This document shows, in pieces, positions 45,416 to 57,529 of a stretch of 64,000 nt of DNA. The stretch comes from Vitellaria paradoxa (Eukaryota > Streptophyta > Magnoliopsida > Ericales > Sapotaceae), in contig CM034236.1 in NCBI GenBank assembly GCA_019916065.1, positions 55,332,690-55,396,689 of the forward strand, in the 5' to 3' direction. The notes below the pieces were generated by a model that saw nothing but the letters and a program-made list of their open reading frames with translations, was not told the DNA's origin and did not search any database. Every line of letters begins with the position of its first letter. The stretch's first letter is position 1. The position numbers were made by a program, and so were the translations under genes.

Positions 45416-46583
45416 CAAATGAACCGATCTGAGCAAACTACAGTACTATGCTATTCTGGCTTGGCTTAGCCAAGATGGGATGGTGTTTGGGCCTGACTTG
45501 GAGTCCTGGACAAAGTTGAGTTTGGCCTGACCTTGTGCAGTTGCTTCCCAATCTTTCGACAAGCTCGCTTGAGCTCATTTATGCAGTGAATTGTTAAGAA
45601 AGAGTAATACAAGGGAAAAGAGAAGCCTACAAATCAGAGATGGATGATATCAATGAATAACGGTAGACATTGATCCTGTCAAATCAGTTGCATCTAAGCC
45701 TAAATTTGCAAATATCTGATGAAAAATTAGCAATAAATAGTAGTAAGGATAGATTGCTGCGAGCTTGTGGATCTTCAAGAGAGAGATTATTTATGAGATA
45801 GATCAGATCTATTTGAATGTAATAATAGGCAAGAGCATGGAGCATAGAAGAATATGTTATTAATATCACAGACAAGTGGTATAGAATATAGAATATGCTC
45901 TTAATATTTTGCTCCACTGTTCTTTCTTGGTTTTTGTCTTTTTTCACGCTATCTTGCTCCTTTTTTTTTTTTTTTTTGGTGCATTAATATCAAGGAGTAG
46001 CAAGTACAAATTAGTAAATTATGGTATGCCAATCTTATCTCATAGGGAATGGATGCACATGCTAATGGGATTTTTTTTTGGTTGGTGGTTTGGGAAAAAG
46101 GGGAGGGGGGGGGGGGGGGGAGGGGACTAGAACCCTTTAGAGATTGTAATAGTATGGTACGGACTAGCACGACTTCATTTAAGACTTCATTTAATGTAGT
46201 CGTATAGTGGAAATCTCCCTCTCAAACGAACTGGGTCTCAAGTCCCTTGAGGGAAGGGACAAATTTGCCTCCAAGAACTTCTAGTTCCAGCCATAATCAA
46301 CCTCATTTTGATTGATGAAACTTGGTTATAAATTTTGATGTGATCACACTTAATTGTGACACCACAACTTGGATATGGAACGTGACCAAAATGCAGCACT
46401 AGGTTATGGCTATATGCCTATGCTTTGTATATGCTTCTTTGGAATGTCTATGTGGGGCATGTTTAGAAGAGCTATAGAGTTTCCTTCAATAACTGAATAA
46501 AGATTATCCTCGATTAAATATGACAAAAATCATCAGGTGGGGCTCCTTACTGTAACTATCTAACTTTATCCGTTTTGTGCCAG
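45416..46583 (+). other. Duplicated RLCK intron 5 segment
   Basis: Nearly identical to 8,607-9,770, beginning abruptly at 'caaatgaaccgatctgagc' next to RLK pseudogene sequence. The junction marks one end of a segmental duplication. RLCK exons 1-5 were not copied. Confidence 0.85.
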
Positions 46584-47157
46584 GACATCTTACATCAAAG
46601 AGTGATGTCTACAGCTTTAGGTGGTTTTATTAGAAATGTTGACCGGCAGAAGATCCATGGACAGAAACCGGTCAAATGGGCTGCATAACTTGGTTGAATG
46701 GGCACGGCCATATATTGGTGTGAGGAGAAGGTTCTATAGACTAATGGATCCCCGACTTGAAAGTCGTTTCTCAATCAAAGGTGCTCAGAAAGCAGTTGAG
46801 TTGGCTGCTTATTGCCTTAGCCGTGACCCAAAAGCTAGACCTCTGATAAGTGAAGTCGTTGAAGCCCTAAATCCCTTACCTGACCTCAATGACATAGCCT
46901 ATTCCTCATCATACTTTCAGGCTATGCAGGCTGAAAGGGCTGGAATCAACCCAAATGCTAGAAATGGAATTAAACTGAAGACCGGAGTGTTACTGAAGAA
47001 TGGGGAACCAACCCGGAGTCTCTCCATACCAGGTGGGTCATATGCCTCTCCACATCACCATAATTATACTCATCGCTCACCAAAACCTATTCCTATTATC
47101 AGACAACCGGCACATAATTATCTTCACCCATCACCGAAACCTATTGTTAGACAATAA
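46584..47157 (+). pseudogene. RLCK last-exon duplicate (PBL34-like C-terminal half)
   Basis: Follows an intact acceptor ...GTGCCAG. It encodes kinase subdomains IX-XI ([36 protein letters not shown]) and the Pro/His-rich C-terminal tail ending in VRQ and TAA (47,155). One G is missing in 'agctttaggtgg' (near 46,617) against 'agctttggggtgg' at 9,800, so its frame breaks at a different place from the first copy. It lacks the Gly loop, the catalytic Lys and the YRD and DFG motifs. The spared stop codon shows the likely original end of the protein. Confidence 0.88.
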
Positions 47158-47792
47158 AACATTGAGTGAATGTGCAGCCGATTTTGGTATCTTGCGAGGA
47201 ATGTGGAATCAGTTTGGGCAGCAGAGAAATTGCAGATGGTGTCTTCAAGTTAATACTTATTCCCCTTCTCCCCCCCCCCCCCAAAAAAAAAACCCAAAAA
47301 AATGGTGAGGTGGATGGGCTTTGCCCTATGATACAGTTGACTTACGGGAGGTAGAAATTCTGGAGAGAATAAGGAAGTCATTCTCGAGTGGCTTGTTTTG
47401 AACATATGATGTTACAGCCGTCTGGCTTTGATTATTATTAATTAATTTATTTATTATTACTGTTTTTTAATAGAAGAACTCCTTGTTACATGTTGTTACT
47501 GTGTTGTAGCATTTTTCTGGTTGAGCAACATGCATGGAGATTTGAGGACAGTTATATCTTTTGATTTTGCCCCTGGAGGAAAATGCACCCCTGCCCTCTT
47601 TTAAGAAATCTATGACCATAAGACAGCAGATTTGAATAGAAACAAAGCAAATGTATGTCATGGAAAAATACCTTGTCACATTTTAGGCACACCCTGGAGA
47701 CGTCAACATGGCACGCAGTGTCCATTAATACCCATTGCCCTGAACGCATTGCGATGCTATTAGTTTCAAACTCTGGCATTGACTTTGTTAAT
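47158..47792. other. Duplicated RLCK 3' flank
   Basis: Parallels 10,345-10,991, including a C-run and A-run near 47,267-47,300 and the AT-rich 3' UTR-like part. No gene is seen. Confidence 0.65.
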
Positions 47793-50412
47793 TTAGTCGA
47801 TAAATTCCACTTCTTGATTCACTAGCTGTAACAATGAAATTGCACGAGGAGGTTTAGTCGAAGCATCCCCAGTGCAAGAAAGGAACTCTTGAGACACCCT
47901 CAACATTGTCGGCTGAGATCTGGGTTCAAAACGCAAGCATGCAAATGCCAGTGTAGACGTAAGAACGAGTTCTCCTACAACTAGAGGATTAGTTGGAAGC
48001 GGAAGGCGTGCATCTAGGATATCAATTATTCTTATGTTTTGATCAACAGAAGGAGATGCCAACGATGAGAGGACTTCCCCTGGATGCCCAACCATGATTG
48101 TTTCTAGTGCCACCACTCCAAAGGTATAAACGTCGCTCTTCTGAGTCACAACCATTGTGTACGCAAGTTCTGCACAAATAAGAAAGAAATCACTAGAAAT
48201 GTTGGGAGATTGAATCTTCTTGTTTGATAAAACAATATTTAGCCCCGTAGTAATAAGAACTCAACTGATTGAAGTTGAGATCGCCAATTCAAATCTCCTT
48301 GGCTAGGCTTTACCTGACTTATAGTTCTTATGGGGCTTAGTCCCACTGAAAGTGGGATACATCTAGTATTGAAGAGGAGGAGAAAAAGAGGAAGAAGAAG
48401 GGAGATCTATATCTATATAGTGGGAAAAAGAAATGCTTGGAAAAGGCAAAACTTTTACCTGGGGCAATATATCCAGGAGTGCCTGCAATTAAGGTTTGAT
48501 TTGACGAATCAGGGTACATTATTCTAGCCGTACCAAGGAGACAAAAGCTTTCATTTTGACGTTCAAAAGAATGTTGTTGCTTGATTTGTCTCTGTGAATA
48601 ATTAGCGGAGTGCAATCATGATGGAGGCAGGATAAAGCTCGTGCTGTTTCTTTGACGATGTTTATTCTATGAATCCATTGTAATTCAATAGCTTCAGTAT
48701 CAGTTCTGAGGGCATAGAATAAGCTTCCCTTTTCTATATACTCACACCAAGAACATGCACTTCTTGTGCAAACAACCGTAAATTGCTTAATATATGCGCT
48801 GCATTTTTGAAACTCCTATCGGAAGTTGGATCCTCTGCTTCTAGACGGTGAAGCTTCTTCAAGGCAACTGTTTTGCTGCTTGGCAACTGTGCTTTATAAA
48901 CGCTACCATAACTGCGGGTTCCTATACAATATTTGATGTCAAAATCATTTGTTGCCTTGATAATGTCTTCATATGCAATTTTTCCATCGTAGTTCCAAAT
49001 CGAGAACATATTCCCATTCTTAGTAACCTTTTCCGTTGATTGATTGTTTGTTGACTTTAATCCACTAAAGAATACAAATCCAGTCAAAGCAAGAAAAACT
49101 ATGATGGGCACAGAAATTAGGAATGTAAGCTTGACGACCTTGTTTTTCTTGGAAGACGGATTTTGTGGGATTTAATACTCGAGAGCTTTGTATAACAAAT
49201 CCACAAATGATAAGGAACAAACAGAAAATGAAGATTTTTCCAGCGAGATTATTGTGGGAGAGATTTAAGTACTCCAACTTCAATAAATTTGCTAATTCTA
49301 GTACTCTTCCACTCAAATAGCTACTACTCAATCCCAAGTGCTTCAAATAGTGGAGTTGTTCTAGTTCAGTTGGAAGAGTCCCTCTGAGAAAATTATTTGA
49401 AAGGTCTGCATAAAAAATTTTGCTGGGAAATATGATGGATTCAAATTGGCCTCAAAATTTGTTTGACGACAAGTTGAGATGCTTTAAGTGTTTCCCAAGC
49501 TGAGAAGGAATCGTACTATTAATTTGGTTTGCAGATAAGCTAAGATGGGACAACGTGTTCATTTGAAGTGCCAAAGATGAAATATGACCCGAGAGTTGGT
49601 TTTGACTTGAGGTCCAAAAGAAACAAATGGCTCAAATTCCCTGTGCCAGGAGGAATTGGACCAGTGAGTTTATTAAAACCCAAATCCAATACAAACAATT
49701 TGTTTAAATTTCCCATTTCTGGAGGGATTGGACCAGTAAGCTTATGAATATAGAAAAAATACATCAAATTGGTGAATTGACTAATGGATGGAGAGATTGA
49801 TCCAATAAGGTTATTAGAACTAGTATGCAAATATTTCAGATATTTCAGATTCTTTATTTCTATAGGGATGGAACCTTGAATTGATTTGAATAGAGGTACA
49901 AATACATTAAATCAGTGAGGCTGCGAATGAATGGGGGGATTAGACCAACAAGATAGTTATTACTAATATCTATATAAACTAGGGTTATCAAATTCTCCAT
50001 TTGTGTGGGAATGGAACCACTAATATGATTATGAGAAATATCAAGGTGGACTAGTTGTGTGAGATTACCCAGCAGGGTGGTAACAGCTTGAAAACTTCCA
50101 ACAAGATTATTATGAGCCGTGAGCGAGATCAAGGTATGTGAGGTATAAGAGAGTACCAAATTCGTTAGGGATACCTTCACTGAGGTTGGAGGGTTTCATG
50201 TCGAGTGTTTCAAGGTTTGGCAAAGATAACCAATTCATGTTCTCCAGCTTTATTATATTAACTTGAGAATAGTACCTTATCGCTGTGACACTTCCCACCC
50301 CCTTGCAAGTGATACATTCCATTGAAATAATGATCATTGTCCCTACACATACTGCTGCGAGTATCGCATCGTAAACAGAGGATAATGTGTTATTTTTCCT
50401 CATATTTGACAC
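47793..50412 (-). pseudogene. LRR receptor kinase pseudogene (module B)
   Basis: Minus-strand RLK, convergent with the RLCK fragment, with the same two-exon kinase layout. The last exon is 47,793-48,170, with DVYTFGVVALE and stop after VEFID. Lesions: the LRR N-terminal cap carrying the [10 protein letters not shown] region is deleted near the start, LRR frame is broken several times (49,065-50,180), the Gly loop reads GTRSYGSV, the subdomain III-V region ([12 protein letters not shown] in the paralogue) is collapsed, and the catalytic loop is shifted out of frame. Parts of its membrane segment (VFLALTGFVFF) survive. It is the fuller relative of the fragments at 10,992 and 53,948. Confidence 0.85.
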
Positions 50413-51456
50413 ACGCTAGGGATCTCAGATATTGTAGCTCTAGCATAAGCTGGCAAGCGTGTTTTCATATTTAGATTCAAAGCAAGCGGCTTGTAAGTAC
50501 CATTGATCATGTGGAGCCTCCGGGGTCTTGACTTGCCAGCCGGCTGGGGGACTACAAGTCAACTCAGTGTTTTTTTTTTTTTTTTTTTTATAAACAGTAT
50601 TATTAGCCTTCCTCCTCCTAAGACCAATTACTATATATTATGATTGACAACTTGAAAAGGCACAGGTTCAATGGCCCAGCAGGTTCACAGGCCCAGGCCT
50701 TCGCTCAAATAATCTGTCGGTCTTCGTATCGAATGTGAATATATATTGAATCTTGAATTGACTTGCAGTTCCCCCAGTCGGCTGGCTACGGATTTCGTAT
50801 TGACTGTGAAATGAGCTATTGATTCCTCCTAGAGGGTGCCGGCTTGCAACAGTTTTCTGTTTTTGTTTTTTTATTTTTTCCAATAAAATTAACTTGCATG
50901 CATGCTTGATTTAAAGCTGATCAGCTGCCGAAGGGTTGTTTGGTGCTGTGTCTTGTTTAATAAAAATAAAAAATAAAAAAATTGAAAAGCTGATCAGGAG
51001 ACTTTCGAAATATTGGTCCCATCCCATAGTTGAACCAGGCTGAGGTTAAGAATTGGAGTTACTGTAAAAATAGTCACTCAATTCCTAATCTTAATAATAA
51101 GTCATAAATTGTGGAAATAGCGTTCATCATTTTTCCTGCTCGTGCATTTATTTCTCTTTATTTTTTTTATATTCTTTTATCCTTATCAACTTTTTTTATA
51201 TATATATAAAGCAATTCTATATTTCAGTTTATCCAACATTTAAATGTAAAACAATTCTATATTTCAATTTATCCAAGGATAAGGAACGAATAGTCTAAGT
51301 TCAGTGCTTGAGCTTGGCGGAAATTTTTGTGGAAGATGGTCTCTGATTTAGGAACAAAGGGGCATACTTGATTTTGATCCCATATACAACTTGGATATGA
51401 AATGAGTGACTATAATGCACAGCTATAACTTAGATATGGCTATGTGTCTATCCTAT
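50413..51456. other. Spacer between modules B and C
   Basis: Contains a poly-T run at 50,571-50,589 and a GC-richer stretch around 50,510-50,550 ('ttgacttgccagccggctgg'). From about 51,130 it resembles the spacers at 11,280 and 54,440. No gene is seen. Confidence 0.5.
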
Positions 51457-51465
51457 ATATGTATA

Positions 51466-52461
51466 GAGTTTTTTATGAAAATATCTTTCAAACTAGCTCT
51501 CATTTTTTTACTTGGTCCTCGAACTATTAAACGCATTCATTAAAATTCAATTTTATTCAATTTTATTCTATTGGTCTGACTGCTAATTCTAGCTGTTAAA
51601 ACTAATGAAAAAATTGTTACGTGCAGGTTATGTGACTTTTTTCACTCTCCTAGAGGGAAATAATGATTAATCTATATCTATTCCTCCCATTTAACACCAA
51701 AAGTGTATATTTTTAAATATAAATTATTAAAATAAATTTTTATTAAATAATATAATCTTATGAATTTATTTTAAATTTTATGTATATGTTTTAGATAGAA
51801 TGCTTTGTTTTAAAATATATTTTTAAATATAATTTTATGAATTTAAAATTATAATTTATATTCATAATTTTATAATTTTTAATTCATGTCTATTTAAAAT
51901 ATATCATTACTAATGTAGAAGATTATTATGATTCAACAATAATTTAGTTACTCATAGTTTAGCTATCTTCGTTTATGGCAGATATCTAAATATATTAGCT
52001 AATGATATAATTTAAATAGATTTGAATTAAAAATTTATATTTAAAATTATAAAATTATGAATATAAACTATAATTTTAAATTCATAAAATTTTATTTAAC
52101 AAAATATATTTTAAAACAAAGCATTTTATCTAAAACATATATTTGAAATTTAAAATAATTTCATAAAATTATATTTAATAAAAATATATTTTTAATAATT
52201 TATATTCATGATTTATATTTAAAAACATACACTTTTTTTGCGCTAAATGGGAGGAATAGACATATATTGACTGTTATGCCCTTTGGGGTGGAGTGAAAAG
52301 GGTCACATGACCCACACATAACAAATGAATGGAGTAAGCGTTCGAACCAAATAGAATGAAATTAGATAGTTTGAGGATGTAATAGGTGCATTTGATAGTT
52401 TGAGGACTAAATAGAAAAATAAGCGATAGTTTGAGGGATATTTTTATAAAAAAAAACACTC
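51466..52461. mobile_element. Mutator-like foldback MITE with very long inverted repeats (996 bp)
   Basis: The two halves are near inverse complements over almost the whole element. Landmarks: 'atatctttcaaact'/'agtttgagggatat', 'attcctcccattta'/'taaatgggaggaat' and 'aaagtgtatatttttaaat' with its inverse. Ends are GAGT...ACTC. A perfect 9-bp target duplication ATATGTATA (51,457-51,465 and 52,462-52,470) fits Mutator-like transposition. Removing it rejoins RLCK intron sequence of modules A and B. No coding capacity. Confidence 0.85.
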
Positions 52462-52613
52462 ATATGTATATGCTCCTATACGTGGAATGTTTATGTGCCG
52501 GCATGTTTTAAAGAAGTATAGATTTTCCTTAGATAAATGAATAAAGATTGTCCTTGATTATGTATAACATAAGCCATTAATGGAAAACCCCCCCCCCCCC
52601 CCCCCCCCCCCCG

Positions 52614-52760
52614 CCTTGAAGGTCGTTTCTCAACCAAAGGTGCTTGTAAAGCATGAGTTGGCAGCTCATTGCCTCTGCCACGACGCAAAAGCCAGATCTC
52701 TAATGAGTTAAGAGAGCTAGCTCCTTGTTACATCTTACTGTGTTGTAGCATTTTTCTGTG
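52614..52760 (+). pseudogene. Third RLCK last-exon fragment
   Basis: After a run of about 25 C at 52,588-52,612, about 95 bp match the RLCK exon around 'cttgaaggtcgtttctcaa' to 'gccagatctctaatgag'. The sequence then jumps to the RLCK 3' flank ('ctccttgttac'), skipping the C-terminal tail. It is not functional but marks a third module. Confidence 0.8.
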
Positions 52761-52803
52761 TCAAGATTGATCAGCCACATGCGTGGGCATTGATGATAGT
52801 TAT

Positions 52804-53851
52804 TGTAGGCATGCAATTCTTTTGTTAAATATAAATTACAAGTGTCCAATTATAAGAAGTATGTGTTATAAATGGTGCAGTGTCAAGATAATAAGTGCAA
52901 AAGATAAATATTATTTTCAAATTAAATTTAATTTACTTTGAGATAAATATTAATTTTATCTTTTAGATAAATATTAATCCTTTTGCAAAATAAAGAGATA
53001 AAGATAATTAATTAAAAAGTTAAAAATTATTATACGTACTCTTCATTTCTCCACTGTAAAAAAAAAGTGATTCTATAAGAATTATAAAAGGTGAAGAAAA
53101 CAAGAAGAGAAGAATTTTAATAAGTGGTTAAAAAGAGAGAGAGAGAGAGAGAGAGAGAAATTGAAGTTCAACACGGATATATAGCTTTCAATTAGGTTAA
53201 GTGGTGGAAGAAAATAAGTTGAAATTCAAAAAAAAAAAAGTTGAAGTTCAACAAAGTGGTGGAAGAAAAAAAGTTGAAGTTCAACAAGCTTAACTTTCAA
53301 TTTCAAGATTAAGCTTTTAAACTTTCAATGATTTCAAGTCTAGAAGTTTCAAGCTGAAAAAGTAAAAGTTTAGTCTTTCTAGCTCTAAAGTAATTTAAAT
53401 CTACAAATTTCAAATTGAAGAAGTTCAACCCTGCAAATTTTGAGATAAAAACAATTGAAATTATTAGAGCTCGCAAATCTTGCGATCAAGCTATCAAGCT
53501 CTAAAATTAGAGTTTAAGATTGCAAATCTTAAAATCAAATTGCCACACTTTCAAGTTAAATTTCAAGTTTACAATCTTAAAATTAAGTTCTCAAGTTAAA
53601 TTTCAAATCTACAATCTTAAAATTAAGTTGCCAAGTCCTCAAGTTGTAATTTAAGTTTACAAATCTTGAGATTAAGCTACTAAACCCTAACGTTAAAATT
53701 CAAATCTATAAAATATTCAAAAGAAGAATAAGAAAACTTTATTTTATACATAATATTTTAAAAATTGTATTTACTACTCTCCAAATTAAATAAATAAAAT
53801 TTGTCACTTATTTTCTATCTTAATTTTTAGGCAAGAAAATTTATGAACACA
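52804..53851. mobile_element. Solo LTR (1,048 bp) in module C
   Basis: Starts TGTAGGCATGC and ends ATGAACACA, with perfect 5-bp flanks GTTAT (52,799-52,803 and 53,852-53,856). The target 'acagttatatctttt' is uninterrupted at 10,745 and 47,550. The interior is non-coding, with a GA microsatellite (53,132-53,158) and many 'aagttgaagttcaac' and 'caaatcttaaaattaag' phrases. Family unknown. Confidence 0.85.
53132..53158. repeat. (AG)n microsatellite
   Basis: About thirteen GA units inside the solo LTR. Confidence 0.9.
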
Positions 53852-53947
53852 GTTATATCTTTTATGTCCCTGCGAAAAATTGCACCCCTGCTCTACCCTC
53901 TTTTAAGAATTCCATGACCATGAGACTGCATAAAATTACGTAGCACG

Positions 53948-54372
53948 AGAGGATTAGTCAGAAGCAGAAGGCACACATCTAATATATCAATTAGCATTAG
54001 TTTCTTCTAATTAGTAGAAGGAGATGCCAACTATGTGAGAGGATTTGCTTGGATGCCTTCCCATGATTGTTTCTAATGCCATCCCTCCAAAACTATAAAC
54101 AATGCGCTTCTCACTCACGACCATTATGCAGGCAAGTGCTGCCCAAACAAAAACATTTCACCAGAAAAGTTCGTATGTAGATTGAAACTTCTGGCTGGGT
54201 AAAGAGATTATCTATATCTTTATAGATATAGTGGGGAAAAATAATGCTTGGAAAAGGTAAAATTTCTACCTGGAGCAATATATCCGACAGAGGCAATTAA
54301 GGTTTGATTTGATGAATCAGGAAACACCAATCTACCCGTACCAAAGTTGAAGACAAAATCCTTCATTTGTCA
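53948..54372 (-). pseudogene. RLK kinase fragment (module C, first receptor)
   Basis: Minus-strand remains of the last exon (53,948-54,140), the short intron and the end of the preceding exon (54,270-54,372, activation-segment region). They match the RLK at 47.9-48.6 kb. Its C-terminus and everything before the DFG region are lost. It occupies the same place relative to the RLCK fragment as the remnants at 10,992 and 47,793. Confidence 0.8.
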
Positions 54373-54771
54373 CTAGGCGAACAGCACGACAGTTAACACA
54401 GACAGATGTACTAAAATAGTGTCTATCATTTTTCCTGATTGTACATTTTATTCTTGATTTTATTTTATTGTATTCTTTTTCAACTGCTTTTATATGTAAA
54501 GCGGTACTATATTTCAATTTATCCAACTTCTTTTATGTGTAAAACATTTCTATATTTCATTTTATTCAGGGAAGGAGTAATATTGAGTTCAGTGCTTGAA
54601 CTTGGGCAGAAAATTTTTTATACAAAGGTATTATTATATTACACAATAAATAGCAGTTACTTTGTATCGGTACTATCGTATTACACACGCATCATAACGG
54701 TTACAGAACCCACTGCATTGGAAGGAATGTGATGCATAAAACGTTTCATTTCTGGCATCGACTTCATTAGC
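54373..54771. other. Spacer before the intact RLK
   Basis: Matches 11,240-11,611 in module A, including 'gagttcagtgcttgaac' near 54,584. It is the 3' flank of the intact receptor gene. No other feature is seen. Confidence 0.6.
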
Positions 54772-57243
54772 TTACTGCAGTAGATCCATTTCCTGATTCT
54801 TTAACTGCAGGAGTGAAATTGCACGAAGAGGCGTAGCCAGAATCCTTCTCCGGCAAGCGAGAAACTCCTGAGACACTCTTAGCATTGTCGGCCGAGAACT
54901 GGGTTGTGAACGCAAGCATGCAAATGCCAGTGTAGTAGCTAGAACGAGACTCTCCACAACTAGAGGATTAGTTGGAGGGGAAAGGCGCGCATCCAAGATA
55001 TCAATTAGCATTATGTTTTGGGCAGAAGGTGATGCCAACGATGAGAGAACTTCTCCCGGATGCCTTCCCATAATCGTTTCTAGTGCCACTACTCCGAAAC
55101 TATAAACATCACACTTCTCTGTTACGACCATTGTATAAGCAAGTTCTGCACAAATCAAAAAAGAAAATCGCTAGAAGTGTACAAGGATTGAAAATTATAG
55201 CTTGATAAATAGATGCTTGAAAATGATAAAATTTCTACCTGGAGCAATATATCCAAGAGTGCCAGCAGTTAAGGTCTGATTTGATGAATCAGGGAACACC
55301 AATCTAGCCGTACCAAAGTCGGAGACAAAAGCTACCATTTCCGAGTTCAAAAGAATGTTGTTGCTTGATATGTCTCTGTGAACAATCGGGGGCGTGCAAT
55401 CATGATGCAAGTAGGATAAAGCATGTGCCGTTTCTTTGATGATGTTTATTCTATGAATCCATTGTAATTCAACAGCTTCATCGTCAATTCTAAGGACACA
55501 AAATAAGCTCCCCCTTTCCATGTACTCGTACACCAGGAACATGCACTTGTTGTGCAAACAAAACCCATAAAGCTTTACTATGTTCCGGTGTCGTATATTA
55601 CTTAGCATCTGCACTTCATTTCTGAAACTCTTGTCAGAGGCTGGATCCTCTGCTTCAAAACGATGGAGCTTCTTCAGGGCAACTACTTTGCCGCCAGGCA
55701 ACCGTGCTCTGTAAACACTGCCATAACCGCCAGTTCCAATGCAATATTTGATGTCAAAATCATTTGTTGCCTTGATGATATCTTCATATGCAATTGTTCC
55801 ATCATAATTCCAAATCGAGCAGATATCTCCGTTCTTGATGACTTCTTCCTTTGGTTGGCTCTTTTTTGACTTGAATCGACAAGATAATAGAAATCCGGTC
55901 AAAACAAGGATCCCTATGCTGGGCAGAGAAATTATGAGAGAGAGCTTGACTGAAGAGTAAGAATAGTGGGAATTGTCGGCGGAAGCTGCATCCTGATTGG
56001 TTTGACACTGGATAGCAGTGTACGACAAATCCACAGTTGCCCACGGGGAGCAAATAGAATCGGAGATTTTCCCAGAGAGATTATTGTGGGAGAGATTTAG
56101 ATACTCTAACTGTGACAAATTTGCAAGTACAGGTATTGTTCCACTCAAATGATTTCCGCTCAATGCCAAGCGCTTCAAATATTGGAGACGATCAAAATCG
56201 GTCGGAAGAGGCCCGTTGAGGAAATTATGCGAGAGGTCTAGATACCAAATGCAACAGCCAAATGCAACGGACTTTAGCTCTCCTGAAAGTTTGTTCGACG
56301 ACAAGTCAAGATCAAATAACGAGTTTTGCCCAAACTGATGAGGTAAGAGTTGACCGGTGAGGATATTATGACTGAGGTACAGTTGTTTCAAATTGCTCAA
56401 ATTCCCTATTGTTGGAGGGATTGGACCCCTGAGTTTGTTAAACCTCAAATCCAATACATGCAAATTGTTTAGATTTCCCATAGATGATGGGATTGGACCA
56501 ACGAGATTACTATCAATTGCATACAAAAGAGAGAGACTTTTCAAATTCCTAATTTCTGCGGGAATGAAATAGGTAAAATGATTTAAAGAGATATACAAAG
56601 AGGTTAACTTAGTCAAATTACCGATGGATGGAGGGATTAGACCAACGAAATTGTTATTACTTGCATCCAAAAGAGAGAGACTTTTCAAGTTCCCAATTTC
56701 TGCGGGGATAGAACAGTTAAAATGATTTGAATGGAGATCTAGATCAGTTAACGCGGTCAAATTACCGATGGATGAAGGGATTGGACCAATGAGATTGTTA
56801 TAAGAGAGATCAAGGTAAGTCAGTTTTGAGAGAGTACCGATTTCGTCGGGGATGCCTCCAATAAGCCCAGAAGAGGACATGTTAAGAGTTCCAAGGTTTG
56901 GCAAGGATGACCAATTCATGCTGTCCAGCTTTACTGCACTTAATTGAGGACGGTGCCATATGCCTGTGACACTTCCTGCCCCATTGCAAGTTACTCCTTC
57001 CAACTCACAGTGATTTGCTGAAGAAGAATTCAAATCGGTTCCCCACCACCCACTATTCAGTAAAGCTTTCTTCTCCATTGATGGTGAGAATGATGACATT
57101 AATGATGATTTAGCAGCAAAAGCGAGCGCTAAATTACTCATCATCGTCATCATCATCATAGTCACCATGCATATAATTGCAACAAGTATCTTAGAACAAA
57201 CAGAGGACATTATATTATTTGTTCTCATATTGGGCGTACGCAC
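54772..57243 (-). CDS. LRR receptor-like kinase, MIK2-like; intact, two exons
   Basis: Single-pass plasma-membrane receptor Ser/Thr kinase. Exon 1 is 57,243-55,239 and exon 2 is 55,145-54,772, with a 93-bp GT-AG intron between the APE codons; 792 residues in all. A hydrophobic leader (about 15-45) is followed by a cap with Cys79/Cys86, about 12 LRRs (114-398), a membrane segment (435-455) and the kinase: Gly loop GTGGYGSV (503-510), Lys524, Glu543, HRD (622-624), DFG (642-644), SRPTM near the C-terminus. All catalytic residues are present. MIK2 proteins usually have about twice as many LRRs, so the ectodomain is short and its ligand is unknown. A TATA box only 23-30 bp upstream of 57,243 suggests that the Met at 57,228 or 57,210 is the true start. 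It is the only undamaged receptor in the window. Confidence 0.92.
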
Positions 57244-57265
57244 AAGTATGTATATTAGCTATCGT

Positions 57266-57273
57266 CTATATAC
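57266..57273 (-). promoter_or_regulatory. TATA-box candidate of the intact RLK
   Basis: GTATATAG on the minus strand, in the same context as CTATATATAG in the paralogous promoter at 14,315. Its spacing would place transcription start near 57,235-57,245. Confidence 0.5.
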
Positions 57274-57529
57274 AGCAAGCTCGTCTTCATCTACAGATCA
57301 AAGCTCAAGGTCTGTCTTTCAGCATTTTTCAATTTTTTTCCACCGAGGAGTTATTGCTACGAATGTGCAGCGTAACTTCCTTTATCCCTGTAGTTATGAC
57401 TTGGAAGTCTTGAACGATTACGCAAGGTTCACTTGTTTTCACTCAAGGCCCACACAAGTCAAGGTCACCTGGTAAAAGTACAAAGAGTAATGATCCATAT
57501 TACTATTGAAAAAAATAAAAATTGTATAA

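Noticed and set aside
47000..47354. Two further open frames over the RLCK duplicate's tail
   Set aside because: They are out-of-frame shadows of the kinase C-terminus extended by C and A runs.
50520..50930. GC-richer stretch as another copy of the W-box block
   Set aside because: It has TTGAC cores but lacks the ordered landmarks of the five blocks.
53132..53820. Phrases repeated every few tens of bases suggesting a CRISPR-like array
   Set aside because: Units are irregular, AT-rich and imperfect with no constant spacing, in a plant solo LTR.
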